Source: Saprospiraceae bacterium (lineage in GTDB: Bacteria > Bacteroidota > Bacteroidia > Chitinophagales > Saprospiraceae). From it: 64,000 nucleotides of DNA. Made by a program: the position numbers and the translations under genes. The DNA lies in the NCBI GenBank assembly GCA_016720635.1, contig JADKKF010000009.1, forward strand, positions 131,108 through 195,107, read 5' to 3'. Under the pieces are notes generated by a model. It searched no databases. It was not told the origin of the DNA and was given only the letters and a program-made list of their open reading frames with translations. The first letter of the stretch is position 1; each line of letters opens with the position of its first letter. Shown one piece after another: positions 51,815-60,259 of the stretch.

Positions 51815-52349
51815 GAGCCGAGGCTGTATTTATTTGATCCCTACCCCACTAGGTGCGTTTGACCATACGTTGATTTCAACCCACAACCTTGATATAATTC
51901 GAAGCTTAGATATTTTTATAGTAGAAAGGTCCAAGACGGCGCGCGCTTTTATAAAAAGTTGTAATCACCCTAAACCACAATCTGCTTTACAGGTTTTTGA
52001 ATTTAATAATGAAACTTCGAAACAAGAGCTCCATGAAATGCTTAAACACATTTCTGAAGGAAATAACATAGGATTGATGTCAGAAGCAGGATGCCCTTGT
52101 GTAGCGGACCCTGGCTATGCCGTGGTAAGATTATGTCATGAAATGTCGATAAATGTAGTACCCCTGGTGGGCGCATCTTCCATCATGATGGCTCTTATGG
52201 CGAGTGGTCTGAATGGCCAGAACTTTGTTTTTCACGGATACCTAACCCCAAAAACTGAGCTGTTAGCTGGCGAATTATTGCGATTGGAAAAAGCCGCACA
52301 CAGCCTCAAACAAACCCAAATTTTTTATAGAGACTCCTTATCGAAATAA
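51807..52349 (+). CDS. RsmI-like SAM-dependent methyltransferase paralogue, frameshifted
   Basis: ATG 51807 overlaps the end of rsmI. 180 residues: IYLIPTPLGAFDHTLIST, VERSKTARAFIKS, GLMSEAGCPCVADPGYAVVR and VPLVGASSIMMALMASGLNG place it in the same methylase family, in a Bacteroidota-specific paralogue group that lacks the AEDTR motif. The frame ends early at TQIFYRDSLSK. Removing one T from the T6 run at 52321-52326 restores QIFIETPYRNNKLFQTLITT and continues to a stop at 52521. So the gene is frameshifted by assembly error, mutation or slippage. Function of the group is not established here. Confidence 0.75.
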   Translation: MNKSRGCIYLIPTPLGAFDHTLISTHNLDIIRSLDIFIVERSKTARAFIKSCNHPKPQSALQVFEFNNETSKQELHEMLKHISEGNNIGLMSEAGCPCVADPGYAVVRLCHEMSINVVPLVGASSIMMALMASGLNGQNFVFHGYLTPKTELLAGELLRLEKAAHSLKQTQIFYRDSLSK

Positions 52350-52521
52350 TAAATTATTTCAAACATTGATTACTACACTTCACGAAAATACGCTGGTTGG
52401 AGTGGCTGCCAATCTTACTCAAGAGGGCGAGTGGACTAGGACTTTATCTATAAAAAAATGGAAAACGGCAACTATTCCCGACCTAAACAAAATACCTGCA
52501 ATATTCATGGTTGGGGGCTAA
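52327..52521 (+). pseudogene. Displaced C-terminus of the RsmI-like paralogue
   Basis: The +1-shifted frame after the T6 run encodes ETPYRNNKLFQTLITTLHEN, LVGVAANLTQEGEWTRTLSI and PDLNKIPAIFMVGG, the normal end of this methylase family, stopping at 52519-52521. It lies 14 bases before the convergent truA stop. Confidence 0.7.
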
Positions 52522-52535
52522 AAAAGTCAACACTT

Positions 52536-53279
52536 CTAAGGAATATATTCATATCTCACATTGGACAAAAACAATCCATGTGCTGGAACAGACCAGTTTT
52601 GGTCGAGCCTTTTTTGATGGTCCAGAGCACTTTTTAATTCGTCTAAACTAACCTTGTGCATACCTATATTAAGTAATGCTCCGACCACCAACCTAACCAT
52701 ACCTCGTAGAAATCTATCCGCCGAAATATGTACCTCCAAGCCATCTTTTGATTCTTGAAGTTCAAGGCGATCGATCCTACATTTCATCGTTTTTGCGTCA
52801 GAGTTGGTCTTACAAAATGAAGCAAAGTGATCGTATTTTTTAATGATTTCGCAAGCCTGTTGCATCAACGCCAAATCCAGCTTTTCATACTGAAGGAATT
52901 GATAGCAGAATTTTGTGTTAAATGGATTTTTATGCTTAGAAATAAAATAGGTGTATGACCTTTGAGTTGCGTCAAATCTAGCGTGAGCTTCGTCACCAAC
53001 CTTAATGATTCGAACCAAACTAATATCTTTGGGTAAGAGTCCATTGATTTTCGTTAGAGGAAAGTCTGTCCATTCTTCCATTCCATCAAAATGTAAAAAG
53101 AACTGCGATGCGTGTACCCCTGTGTCCGTGCGCCCGCAACCAACGACTTCAATCTTTGATTTTTCTAGGATGGAAAACTTCTCCTCTATAATTTCTTGGA
53201 CTGAAACTCCATTGGGTTGGTTTTGCCAGCCTACATACTTGGAGCCATTAAATTGTATCTCAGCAAAATACCTCATCAT
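52536..53279 (-). CDS. truA: tRNA pseudouridine(38-40) synthase
   Basis: 247 residues. The catalytic Asp52 lies in GCGRTDTGVHASQF; FDATQRSYTYFISKHKNPF and DRFLRGMVRLVVGALLNIG are TruA signatures. Converts U38-U40 of tRNA anticodon arms to pseudouridine. ATGATG start: the first ATG overlaps the stop codon of the LolA-like gene (ATGA), so translation is coupled; the second ATG is an alternative. Confidence 0.94.
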   Translation of the reverse strand: MMRYFAEIQFNGSKYVGWQNQPNGVSVQEIIEEKFSILEKSKIEVVGCGRTDTGVHASQFFLHFDGMEEWTDFPLTKINGLLPKDISLVRIIKVGDEAHARFDATQRSYTYFISKHKNPFNTKFCYQFLQYEKLDLALMQQACEIIKKYDHFASFCKTNSDAKTMKCRIDRLELQESKDGLEVHISADRFLRGMVRLVVGALLNIGMHKVSLDELKSALDHQKRLDQNWSVPAHGLFLSNVRYEYIP

Positions 53280-53908
53280 TCGAGCCTTAGATCTTCTATC
53301 TTATATTTAGAATATTTAGCTTTATTATAGGTAAATTGACTGCTGGGAATTTCAGAACTGTTGTCCATCTTTTTTATTTTCAGAGTGTATCTTGTCCCAT
53401 TTTTCTCAAACAACAATGCCTCCTTCAATTCGAATTTGGGACTAATTTTCAACCTTATTTTAAAGAAATCTACATTCTTTTTGATGGGCTTAAATTCAAT
53501 CGAAAAATCATTAGAATTCTGATCCTCAACCAGCTGGTATTCGTACTTTTTTGTTTCGTAAAGCTTTGCAATAATGAATGGCGAAAGCAAATTGTCCGTT
53601 TCTTTTTCCGAGTAATTTGTTATTTGAATCAGTTTATTTTTGTGAGCAATGGTGTACAAGTGCTTCCCATCATATATTTGACTCAAATATTTATTGTCAA
53701 TATAAAAAAGGTTACCCTTCTGATAAGCCATACCCTTGGTGGTAAAACTCTTCCTTTCTGCTTCTTTAATCACCAAATCAAAACCCAAGGTAACCCTTTG
53801 GTTTTTTGTCATTTCGGCATTTACTTTACTAAGTATCTCCTTAGCATTTTGCCCCATCAAACTGATTGCAAGTAAAAAATATGCTACACTAAAATAAAAT
53901 CTCCTCAT
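53276..53908 (-). CDS. LolA-like outer-membrane lipoprotein carrier
   Basis: 210 residues from ATG 53908 (MRRFYFSVAYFLLAISLMGQ signal peptide); in-frame ATGs at 53923 and 53941 are possible alternatives. The mature part has AKEILSKVNAEMTKNQRVTL, FTTKGMAYQKGNLFYID, SQIYDGKHLYTIAHKNK and SPKFELKEALLFEKNGTRYTLKI, the pattern of periplasmic LolA-fold lipoprotein chaperones. Residue-level proof of lipoprotein binding is not possible. Between ftsH and truA in the same operon. Confidence 0.8.
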   Translation of the reverse strand: MRRFYFSVAYFLLAISLMGQNAKEILSKVNAEMTKNQRVTLGFDLVIKEAERKSFTTKGMAYQKGNLFYIDNKYLSQIYDGKHLYTIAHKNKLIQITNYSEKETDNLLSPFIIAKLYETKKYEYQLVEDQNSNDFSIEFKPIKKNVDFFKIRLKISPKFELKEALLFEKNGTRYTLKIKKMDNSSEIPSSQFTYNKAKYSKYKIEDLRLE

Positions 53909-53980
53909 TCCATTTCTTTGCATAAAAAACGGATAATACATTCAAATATTATCAATTTTAAATAAAACGATTTATCTCAG

Positions 53981-55942
53981 CTATGAATTTAAAGTATGTA
54001 TATGATCTGGATTGGGTTCTGACACACTTTGGAAAGTATGTGGAGCCACAAAAGGACGTGGACCAATCAATCTTTCGACATCCGATTTTAATAAAACCTC
54101 CTTTTCTAATAATTGCTGCGCCAAAATATTGAGCTCTTGCCTCTTTTCCTTCAACAATTTTTGAGCTCTTTTGAACTCTATATCCAACAAAATACGAACC
54201 TCATCATCTATCAAAAATGCTGTCTGATCAGAATATGGCTTCATCAACTGATCCTTGGACATTCCATAGAATGAAACTTGACCAACTTTTGGATTCATAC
54301 CATAGACACCTACCATAGAGTATGCCATTTTGGTCACTTGATCCAAATCACTTTGAGCACCCGTTGATACCTTGTTGAATACAATTTCTTCCGCTGCTCG
54401 ACCTCCGAAGGTCATACAAATTCTATCCAATAGCTGCTCTGTCCTAACGATATACTCTTCTTTTGGCAGGTACTGAGCATAACCTAAAGTACCGATACCC
54501 CTTGGCACAATGGTGACTTTAACCAGTGGAGATGCGTGTTCCAAATACCATCCACATATGGCGTGTCCCGCTTCGTGGTAGGCTATGATTTCTTTTTCCG
54601 ATGGCGAAATTATTTTATTTTTCTTTTCTAAGCCGCCGATAACTCTGTCAAGGGCATAATTAAAATCATCCATATCCACCTCCTCTTTGCCTCTACGTGC
54701 AGCGATCAAAGCCGCCTCATTGCAAATATTGGCGATATCCGCACCAGCAAATCCAGGCGTCATTTCTGCCAAAACCGCTGTTTTTACTTCTGGTTTGACC
54801 TTAATGGCCTTTATGTGAACATTGAATATTTGCTCCCTACCAGCTAGATCTGGAGCCCCTACTTCTATCTGTCTATCAAATCTTCCTGGCCTCATCAGCG
54901 CACTGTCGAGTACGTCGGCTCTATTGGTTGCAGCCATCAAAATAACCCCTTTATCTGTACTAAATCCATCCATTTCTACCAATAATTGATTAAGGGTACT
55001 TTCCCTTTCATCATTACCTCCTTGGATTGAATTCCGTCCTCTAGCCCTTCCTATTGCATCTATTTCATCAATAAAAACGATACATGGCGCTTTATCTCTC
55101 GCTTGCTTGAATAAATCTCTTACCCTCGACGCTCCGACTCCCACAAACATCTCAATAAAATCTGATCCTGAAATGGAGAAAAACGGAACCGCCGCCTCTC
55201 CTGCTACTGCCTTCGCCAAGAGCGTTTTTCCAGTACCTGGAGGACCTACTAACAAAACGCCTTTAGGTATTTTGCCACCAAGATTGGTATATTTTTTGGG
55301 ATTTTTCAAAAAGTCCACGATTTCCATTACTTCCTCCTTGGCTTCATCCAAGCCAGCTACATCAGCGAAGGTCACATTTACTTTCGAATTTTTATCAAAC
55401 AGGGTAGCTCTAGACTTACCAATATTGAATATCTGGCCACCTGGTCCACCTGCTCCACCGCCCATCTTTCGCATAACGAACATCCAAATCCCAACTAGAA
55501 TCAAAAGAGGTAGAACCCAGTTTAAAATTGGCAATAAATAATTCAGGCGATCGACATATTCAGGGTCTATTCGGTAACCCTGCATGGACTCATTTAGTTT
55601 TTCTATTTTTCGAGCAAAAGCATCACCTGGCCCAATGTCGAATTTATATTGCGCACCTTCGGATCCAAATTCATTCTTAGGTGCATCCTTATGCCTTTCA
55701 TTTGTTAGAGCTTCTGACTTGATAGTTACATAAGCTATTTTGCCATTCGCAACTTCAATTTTCTGGACATCTCCTAGCTTAGCGAATTGTTCAAACTGGG
55801 AATAGGTGATTTTTTTCTCAGACATACCATAGTTAAAAATATTTAATATGATAAATATCGTCGCAAGCAAGGCATATATCCAATAAGAACCAAAATTTAT
55901 CTTGGGTCCATTGTTGTTTTTAGAATTATTATTCTCTTCCAT
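53981..55942 (-). CDS. ftsH: ATP-dependent zinc metalloprotease FtsH
   Basis: 653 residues. Two membrane helices (about 21-37 and 136-157) flank a periplasmic domain. The AAA+ module has Walker A GPPGTGKT (233-240), Walker B VFIDEID (289-295), and the arginine-finger region MRPGRFDRQIEVG (350-362). The M41 protease domain has zinc motif HEAGH (456-460). Degrades unneeded or damaged membrane proteins. Starts 22 bases after rsfS. Confidence 0.96.
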   Translation of the reverse strand: MEENNNSKNNNGPKINFGSYWIYALLATIFIILNIFNYGMSEKKITYSQFEQFAKLGDVQKIEVANGKIAYVTIKSEALTNERHKDAPKNEFGSEGAQYKFDIGPGDAFARKIEKLNESMQGYRIDPEYVDRLNYLLPILNWVLPLLILVGIWMFVMRKMGGGAGGPGGQIFNIGKSRATLFDKNSKVNVTFADVAGLDEAKEEVMEIVDFLKNPKKYTNLGGKIPKGVLLVGPPGTGKTLLAKAVAGEAAVPFFSISGSDFIEMFVGVGASRVRDLFKQARDKAPCIVFIDEIDAIGRARGRNSIQGGNDERESTLNQLLVEMDGFSTDKGVILMAATNRADVLDSALMRPGRFDRQIEVGAPDLAGREQIFNVHIKAIKVKPEVKTAVLAEMTPGFAGADIANICNEAALIAARRGKEEVDMDDFNYALDRVIGGLEKKNKIISPSEKEIIAYHEAGHAICGWYLEHASPLVKVTIVPRGIGTLGYAQYLPKEEYIVRTEQLLDRICMTFGGRAAEEIVFNKVSTGAQSDLDQVTKMAYSMVGVYGMNPKVGQVSFYGMSKDQLMKPYSDQTAFLIDDEVRILLDIEFKRAQKLLKEKRQELNILAQQLLEKEVLLKSDVERLIGPRPFVAPHTFQSVSEPNPDHIHTLNS

Positions 55943-55964
55943 AATTTTTTTTCAATAATGTTGA

Positions 55965-56357
55965 TTATAGATTGGCGTACTCTGTTCTTTTTCCATCACT
56001 CCAAAGGTCTTCTAAATCATAAAAGGCCCTTGCTTCTGGATAAAAAACATGTACCACCGTTTGGAAATAGTCCAACAAGATCCATCTTGAAGACAATACC
56101 CCCTCTTTATTAAAAGAGTTTTGGGATAGCTCCGTTTTTACTCGTCGCATCACATTTTCAGCAATACCCCTGACCTGTACTATCGAGTCTCCTTCGCAAA
56201 TTATAAAATACTCTGCTGGAGCATCATGGACTTTTGTAAGGTCTATTTTTACGATATTTTTTCCTTTTATATCTTGAATAGCATCAATTATCAAATCGTT
56301 CAGCACATCCACCTCTTGGCTGCTTTTTATCTTGGTGTTTTTGTCTAATTTACTCAA
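55965..56357 (-). CDS. rsfS: Ribosomal silencing factor RsfS
   Basis: 130 residues from a TTG at 56357. No ATG is usable in this frame upstream of the conserved part, and longer readings to 56456 would start upstream of the -7 box at 56419-56426. VLNDLIIDAIQDIKGKNIVKIDL, DAPAEYFIICEGDS, QVRGIAENVMRRVK and YFQTVVHVFYPEARAFYDLEDLW are characteristic of RsfS/Iojap, which binds ribosomal protein L14 and prevents 30S-50S joining in starvation. First gene of the rsfS-ftsH-lolA-like-truA operon. The exact start is uncertain. Confidence 0.85.
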   Translation of the reverse strand: MSKLDKNTKIKSSQEVDVLNDLIIDAIQDIKGKNIVKIDLTKVHDAPAEYFIICEGDSIVQVRGIAENVMRRVKTELSQNSFNKEGVLSSRWILLDYFQTVVHVFYPEARAFYDLEDLWSDGKRTEYANL

Positions 56358-56379
56358 ATTGTATTTATTAAAATTATTA

Positions 56380-56387
56380 TAACTTTG
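56380..56387 (+). promoter_or_regulatory. -7 box of birA
   Basis: TAACTTTG fits TAnnTTTG, about 55 bases before ATG 56442. It lies inside the leader of the divergent rsfS operon, so the two transcripts overlap at their 5' ends. Confidence 0.4.
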
Positions 56388-56418
56388 AAATGTACTAAAA
56401 TACCCGTACTTTAACCCA

Positions 56419-56426
56419 CAAAGATA
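56419..56426 (-). promoter_or_regulatory. -7 box of the rsfS-ftsH operon
   Basis: Minus-strand TATCTTTG, perfect TAnnTTTG. A second match, TATATTTG, is at 56429-56436. This supports the internal TTG start of rsfS. Confidence 0.45.
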
Positions 56427-56441
56427 CACAAATATATCTAC

Positions 56442-57212
56442 ATGACTATGGCACAAAGCCCTGTATTTCTTGGAAAGAATCGAATTCGCCTCAGTGAAGT
56501 CTCCTCTACCAACGATTTTCTACAAGATTTATTATCAAAAACCAGTCCAATAGAAGGAACTGTCATTTCGGCAGATAGTCAATTACAGGGCAGAGGACAA
56601 TTAGGGGCAAAGTGGTTCTCTGATTCCTATAAAAATTTAACCTTTTCTGTTTATTTGGAGCCTGTCTTTTTGGCAGCATCTGAATTATTTTATTTGAGCA
56701 AAATGTCGTCGATCGCCATTGTAATTGCTTTGCAAAGGCTTTATCCAAAAGAAAAATTCCTTATTAAGTGGCCCAATGACATTTATCATGAAAATAAAAA
56801 AATAGCTGGTATTCTCATCGAAAATGCTTTGCAAAATGACCATGTCAAACATGCCATCTTGGGCATTGGATTAAATGTCAATACTGAGAATATATCTACC
56901 CATATCCCTGCCGCAACTTCTCTATACGATATTTTTCATAGTGTTCAAGATAGAGAGTACGTCCTCGATCAAATATTGACATGCATAGAAGAATTGTATT
57001 CATCGCTAAAAACCAAAGATTTTACAACCATCGACAATTTATATTTCGATAATTTGCTATATTTTAATCAAATGTGTTGGTTTGAGCTGCAAGATGGCCA
57101 GCAAAAGCAAGGTAAAGTCGTAGATATTGAAAAATCAGGTCTTTTGGTTGTTGAGTGGCCGTGCTTAGAGAGAGAGTCCTTCGATGTCAAGCAACTGAAA
57201 TGGATTTTCTAG
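56442..57212 (+). CDS. birA: Biotin-[acetyl-CoA-carboxylase] ligase
   Basis: 256 residues with no N-terminal helix-turn-helix domain, so a class I ligase without repressor function. SSTND near 21-25, the biotinyl-AMP loop QGRGQLGAKW near 49-58, KWPNDIYHENKKIAGILIEN near 107-126 and GIGLNVN near 138 are intact. Attaches biotin to the biotin-carboxyl-carrier domain. A second in-frame ATG follows two codons later. Confidence 0.92.
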   Translation: MTMAQSPVFLGKNRIRLSEVSSTNDFLQDLLSKTSPIEGTVISADSQLQGRGQLGAKWFSDSYKNLTFSVYLEPVFLAASELFYLSKMSSIAIVIALQRLYPKEKFLIKWPNDIYHENKKIAGILIENALQNDHVKHAILGIGLNVNTENISTHIPAATSLYDIFHSVQDREYVLDQILTCIEELYSSLKTKDFTTIDNLYFDNLLYFNQMCWFELQDGQQKQGKVVDIEKSGLLVVEWPCLERESFDVKQLKWIF

Positions 57213-57288
57213 AAAATAAAAACTAATCCTAAAGCTTACCCTTTTCTAAACTTCAAGTCTTTAGAGGCTCAAAAATTTATAGCTATTT

Positions 57289-57762
57289 TTATTTGATTTT
57301 GATTCCTTTTGCTATCAGTTGGTATTCTACTTTGGGTTTAGTTATTTTAGATATTTCAATCTCAGACAAGCCATCTTCTCGAGCTATTTCTTTTTGTGTA
57401 TCGATGTCGAGGATTACTTTTTTAACCTGGCCTTGAAATATTATATTCTTGTTTAATTCCTTTGCAGGAAGAGTAAATCCGTCCTTCCAAAAACGAATAT
57501 CCACATCCTCGCCTCCAAAATCGACAGTGGCCCAACAGCCTTTAAATTTACATATATCGACTATCTTGGTCTCAAAACTGGCATCGAATGATCTTTTCGT
57601 ATCAAGCTTTTTCTTTATAGCTCCTACCGTAGAAATTGGCATTTTGGCATCTATCTTTCCGAATACCGTTTGACCAAAAACTCCAATATTTAATTGAAAG
57701 AAAATAGTAAAAGCAAGAAGAAATTTTAGTTTTACAGCCATCATTGGAATCCTTTTTGTCAT
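57289..57762 (-). CDS. DUF4920 family exported protein
   Basis: 157 residues; an internal Met (MAVKLKFLLAFTIFFQLNIG) may be the real start of the signal peptide. The mature part has VDICKFKGCWATVDFGGED, DIRFWKDGFTLPAKELNKNI and QGQVKKVILDIDTQKEIARE, the OB-like pattern of DUF4920 found in Bacteroidota. The conserved Cys pair (CKFKGCW) may bind a metal or form a disulphide (inference). Function unknown. Confidence 0.75.
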   Translation of the reverse strand: MTKRIPMMAVKLKFLLAFTIFFQLNIGVFGQTVFGKIDAKMPISTVGAIKKKLDTKRSFDASFETKIVDICKFKGCWATVDFGGEDVDIRFWKDGFTLPAKELNKNIIFQGQVKKVILDIDTQKEIAREDGLSEIEISKITKPKVEYQLIAKGIKIK

Positions 57763-57852
57763 TTTATACGTACAAATAAAGCCGATTGCTTTATTTTATT
57801 TCATAAAATTCAATAAATTACTATTTTTACACCCCTTAATAACAATTTTTGA

Positions 57853-58524
57853 ATGAAAAAAGATTATATTCTAGGTATTTTTTTCTTAGTTCTAAGTGCT
57901 GGTTTGCTTACCACCTGTTCTAAAGAATATATCCAGCAATCGACCGTTTGTTTTGAAAACGATATTAAACCTATAATCAACAATAACTGCGCAGGTTCTG
58001 GATGCCACGATGCCATCACCAAAGAAAAAGGTAGAAATTATACGACTCTCGAAGGAATTTTAAAAGATGTAAAAAAGGGAAATTATCAGCAAAGCAAATT
58101 GTATCAAGTATTGATTTTACCAGATTTTTTGGGGGAAGCAATGCCTCCTAAGCCTTCTGCGAGACTAGCAGACGATCAGATCGAATTGATAGCTCGTTGG
58201 ATTGAAGAAGGAGCTACCAACACTTCTTGTACTGTTTCTACATCTTGCGATACCAATCGGATCATGTCCTATAACTCTGATATTAAACCAATTATAAATA
58301 CTAATTGTGCTGGAAGTGCTTGTCACTCTTCATCTTCCCTTGCAGGCAATATCAATTATGAGACTTATGCTTCCTCTTTGCCTTCGATAACCAATGGAAG
58401 TTTTCTAGGGTCGATCAATCACCTATCGGGATTTTCTGCCATGCCAAAAAGTGCCAATAAACTGAGCAATTGTAATATCGCTAAAATTCAAAAATGGGTC
58501 AACGCAGGTGCGCCCAATAATTAA
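57853..58524 (+). CDS. Di-heme-like lipoprotein with two CX4CH motifs
   Basis: 223 residues with a lipobox (LTTC, Cys22). Two tandem cytochrome c-like modules, each beginning DIKPIINxNCAGSxCH: Cys46-AGSG-Cys51-His52 and Cys152-AGSA-Cys157-His158. Both use CX4CH instead of CX2CH. Each module has a possible distal Met (AMPPKP Met97; AMPKS Met197) and ends with helix IARWIEEGA or IQKWVNAGAPNN, like planctomycete-type cytochromes. Whether heme is attached is not known. First gene of a four-gene operon; the next gene is a paralogue nine bases downstream. Confidence 0.7.
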   Translation: MKKDYILGIFFLVLSAGLLTTCSKEYIQQSTVCFENDIKPIINNNCAGSGCHDAITKEKGRNYTTLEGILKDVKKGNYQQSKLYQVLILPDFLGEAMPPKPSARLADDQIELIARWIEEGATNTSCTVSTSCDTNRIMSYNSDIKPIINTNCAGSACHSSSSLAGNINYETYASSLPSITNGSFLGSINHLSGFSAMPKSANKLSNCNIAKIQKWVNAGAPNN

Positions 58525-58533
58525 TTATTTACT

Positions 58534-59313
58534 ATGAAAAAAATACTAATCGTTATTGCTTTAGGATTAATTGCAATAATCTCTTGCAAAAGGGAGCCAA
58601 TTATACTTCCAGCTGTTGTAGATAATTCAGGTGGTAATACCACCAATACAGGAGGTAACAACACCAATAGTTCGGGTACCAATACTACCGTAATTATTTA
58701 CGTACCCACCAATCCTACTGGTAATCCTTGTAGCCCTGATTCAGTATATTTTAATCAACAGATCCTTCCTATTTTGACCTCTAACTGCGCCATGTCATCT
58801 TGTCACGATGTCGCTTCCAGAAAGGATGGCGTCATTTTAACCAATTATGAATTCACGCTAAATACTGGAAAGATTAATTTATTAAACCCAACCAGTAGCA
58901 CTTTTTACAGATGTCTAAGTGGAAGTGGATCGGATTTTATGCCACCATCCCCAAGACCCGCACTCACCGCGGCCCAAAAAGCCCTGATCTTAAAATGGAT
59001 ACAGCAAGGAGCTAGAAATCTTACGTGTTCAGACAATAGCTGTGACAGCAGTACCTTTACCTACAGTGCAAAAATCAAGCCTATTCTTGATACGAAATGC
59101 CTTGGATGTCACAATACAGCTTCGGCTGGTGGTGGAATCAACTACAGTACATATGCCGGTATCAAAGCCTCTGTAGATGATGGAAAATTATGGGGATCTA
59201 TAAACCATCTATCTGGATTTAAGGCCATGCCACAGAATTATAGCACCAAAATACCTGATTGTGAATTGACCTTGATTAGAAAATGGATTCAAAGTGGAGC
59301 CCCAAACAATTAA
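58534..59313 (+). CDS. Di-heme-like lipoprotein, paralogue with one CX4CH and one CXXCH
   Basis: 259 residues with lipobox Cys18 (IISC) and a long Asn/Thr/Gly linker (NSGGNTTNTGGNNTNSSGTN). The first module has Cys85-AMSS-Cys90-His91 with Met136 (FMPPSP); the second has standard Cys189-LG-Cys192-His193 with a later AMPQN Met. Same overall plan and same terminal SGAPNN as the previous gene, so the two arose by duplication. Electron transfer or redox sensing at the cell surface is inferred. Confidence 0.72.
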   Translation: MKKILIVIALGLIAIISCKREPIILPAVVDNSGGNTTNTGGNNTNSSGTNTTVIIYVPTNPTGNPCSPDSVYFNQQILPILTSNCAMSSCHDVASRKDGVILTNYEFTLNTGKINLLNPTSSTFYRCLSGSGSDFMPPSPRPALTAAQKALILKWIQQGARNLTCSDNSCDSSTFTYSAKIKPILDTKCLGCHNTASAGGGINYSTYAGIKASVDDGKLWGSINHLSGFKAMPQNYSTKIPDCELTLIRKWIQSGAPNN

Positions 59314-59320
59314 AATTATT

Positions 59321-60235
59321 ATGTTGAAATCAAAAGAATTTATCGCCAAATTTTGCTTCTCTATTGCTTTGATTTGCTTATGCATATCCTATGTTTCAGG
59401 TCAAACAGAAGATTCAATGCTTGACGATATTGCCCCTGACAGCGAACAAACCATTTATTCGACTAATGCTTTTAAGTCCCCTAGAGTAATTAATAGCAAT
59501 AGCATCGAAATGCTCAGACAAGGCGTGTTGGATTTTAGGATATTGCATAGATTCGGGTTGCTATCTGGTGGTGGTTATGAATTATTTGGCTTGGATCAAG
59601 CGACGATGAGAATGGCTTTCGATTATGGAATTACCAACCAACTGATGGTAGGAGTTGGCAGAAGTACAAACAAAAAAGAGTTGGATGGATTTGTAAAATA
59701 TAGAATTCTACAACAATCCACAGGCAAAAGAAATATGCCGATTTCCCTAGTCTGGGCTAGTGGTATCATGGTCAATGGCCTCAAAGATCCCTTTGGATTG
59801 CCCGATTCATTAGCCAAATTCAAACACAGACTATCTTTCTATCATCAACTCATCGTTGGTAGAAAATTCAACGACAAATTTTCACTCCAACTTTCCCCAA
59901 TGTTGGTTCACCAAAATCTTACATCTTCTATTGTTACACCAAACGAGATATTTGCTTTGGGACTCGGTACTAGGTTTAAAATCACAAAAAGAGTCGCCCT
60001 CACTTTAGATACCTATTATACTTTCAATAAATTTATCAATAGGTTTAATGAGATTCCTTTGGCTTTAGGTGTCGATATAGAGACGGGTGGCCACGTTTTC
60101 CAAATTCATCTTTCCAATGCTACTGGTATGAACGAAAGGGCTTTTATCAGCGATAGCAATGGAGATTTTTTCAAAGGAGATTTTAGGATTGGCTTCAATC
60201 TTTCAAGGTGGTTTCAAATAGCTCGTTCTAAATAA
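59321..60235 (+). CDS. DUF5777-type outer-membrane beta-barrel protein
   Basis: 304 residues from ATG 59321 (signal peptide to about ISYVSGQ); an upstream in-frame ATG at 59294 overlaps the previous gene. IYSTNAFKSPRVINSNSIEM, GVLDFRILHRFGLLSGGGYE, LFGLDQATMRMAFDYGITN and LMVGVGRSTNKKELDG are the conserved start of this Bacteroidota barrel family, which is repeatedly found next to cytochrome-like proteins. The C-terminal FRIGFNLSRWFQIA ends in aromatic residues like a barrel strand. It may anchor or accept electrons from the lipoproteins (inference). Confidence 0.75.
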   Translation: MLKSKEFIAKFCFSIALICLCISYVSGQTEDSMLDDIAPDSEQTIYSTNAFKSPRVINSNSIEMLRQGVLDFRILHRFGLLSGGGYELFGLDQATMRMAFDYGITNQLMVGVGRSTNKKELDGFVKYRILQQSTGKRNMPISLVWASGIMVNGLKDPFGLPDSLAKFKHRLSFYHQLIVGRKFNDKFSLQLSPMLVHQNLTSSIVTPNEIFALGLGTRFKITKRVALTLDTYYTFNKFINRFNEIPLALGVDIETGGHVFQIHLSNATGMNERAFISDSNGDFFKGDFRIGFNLSRWFQIARSK

Positions 60236-60259
60236 TTTATCATCATTTTAATTAAAAAT

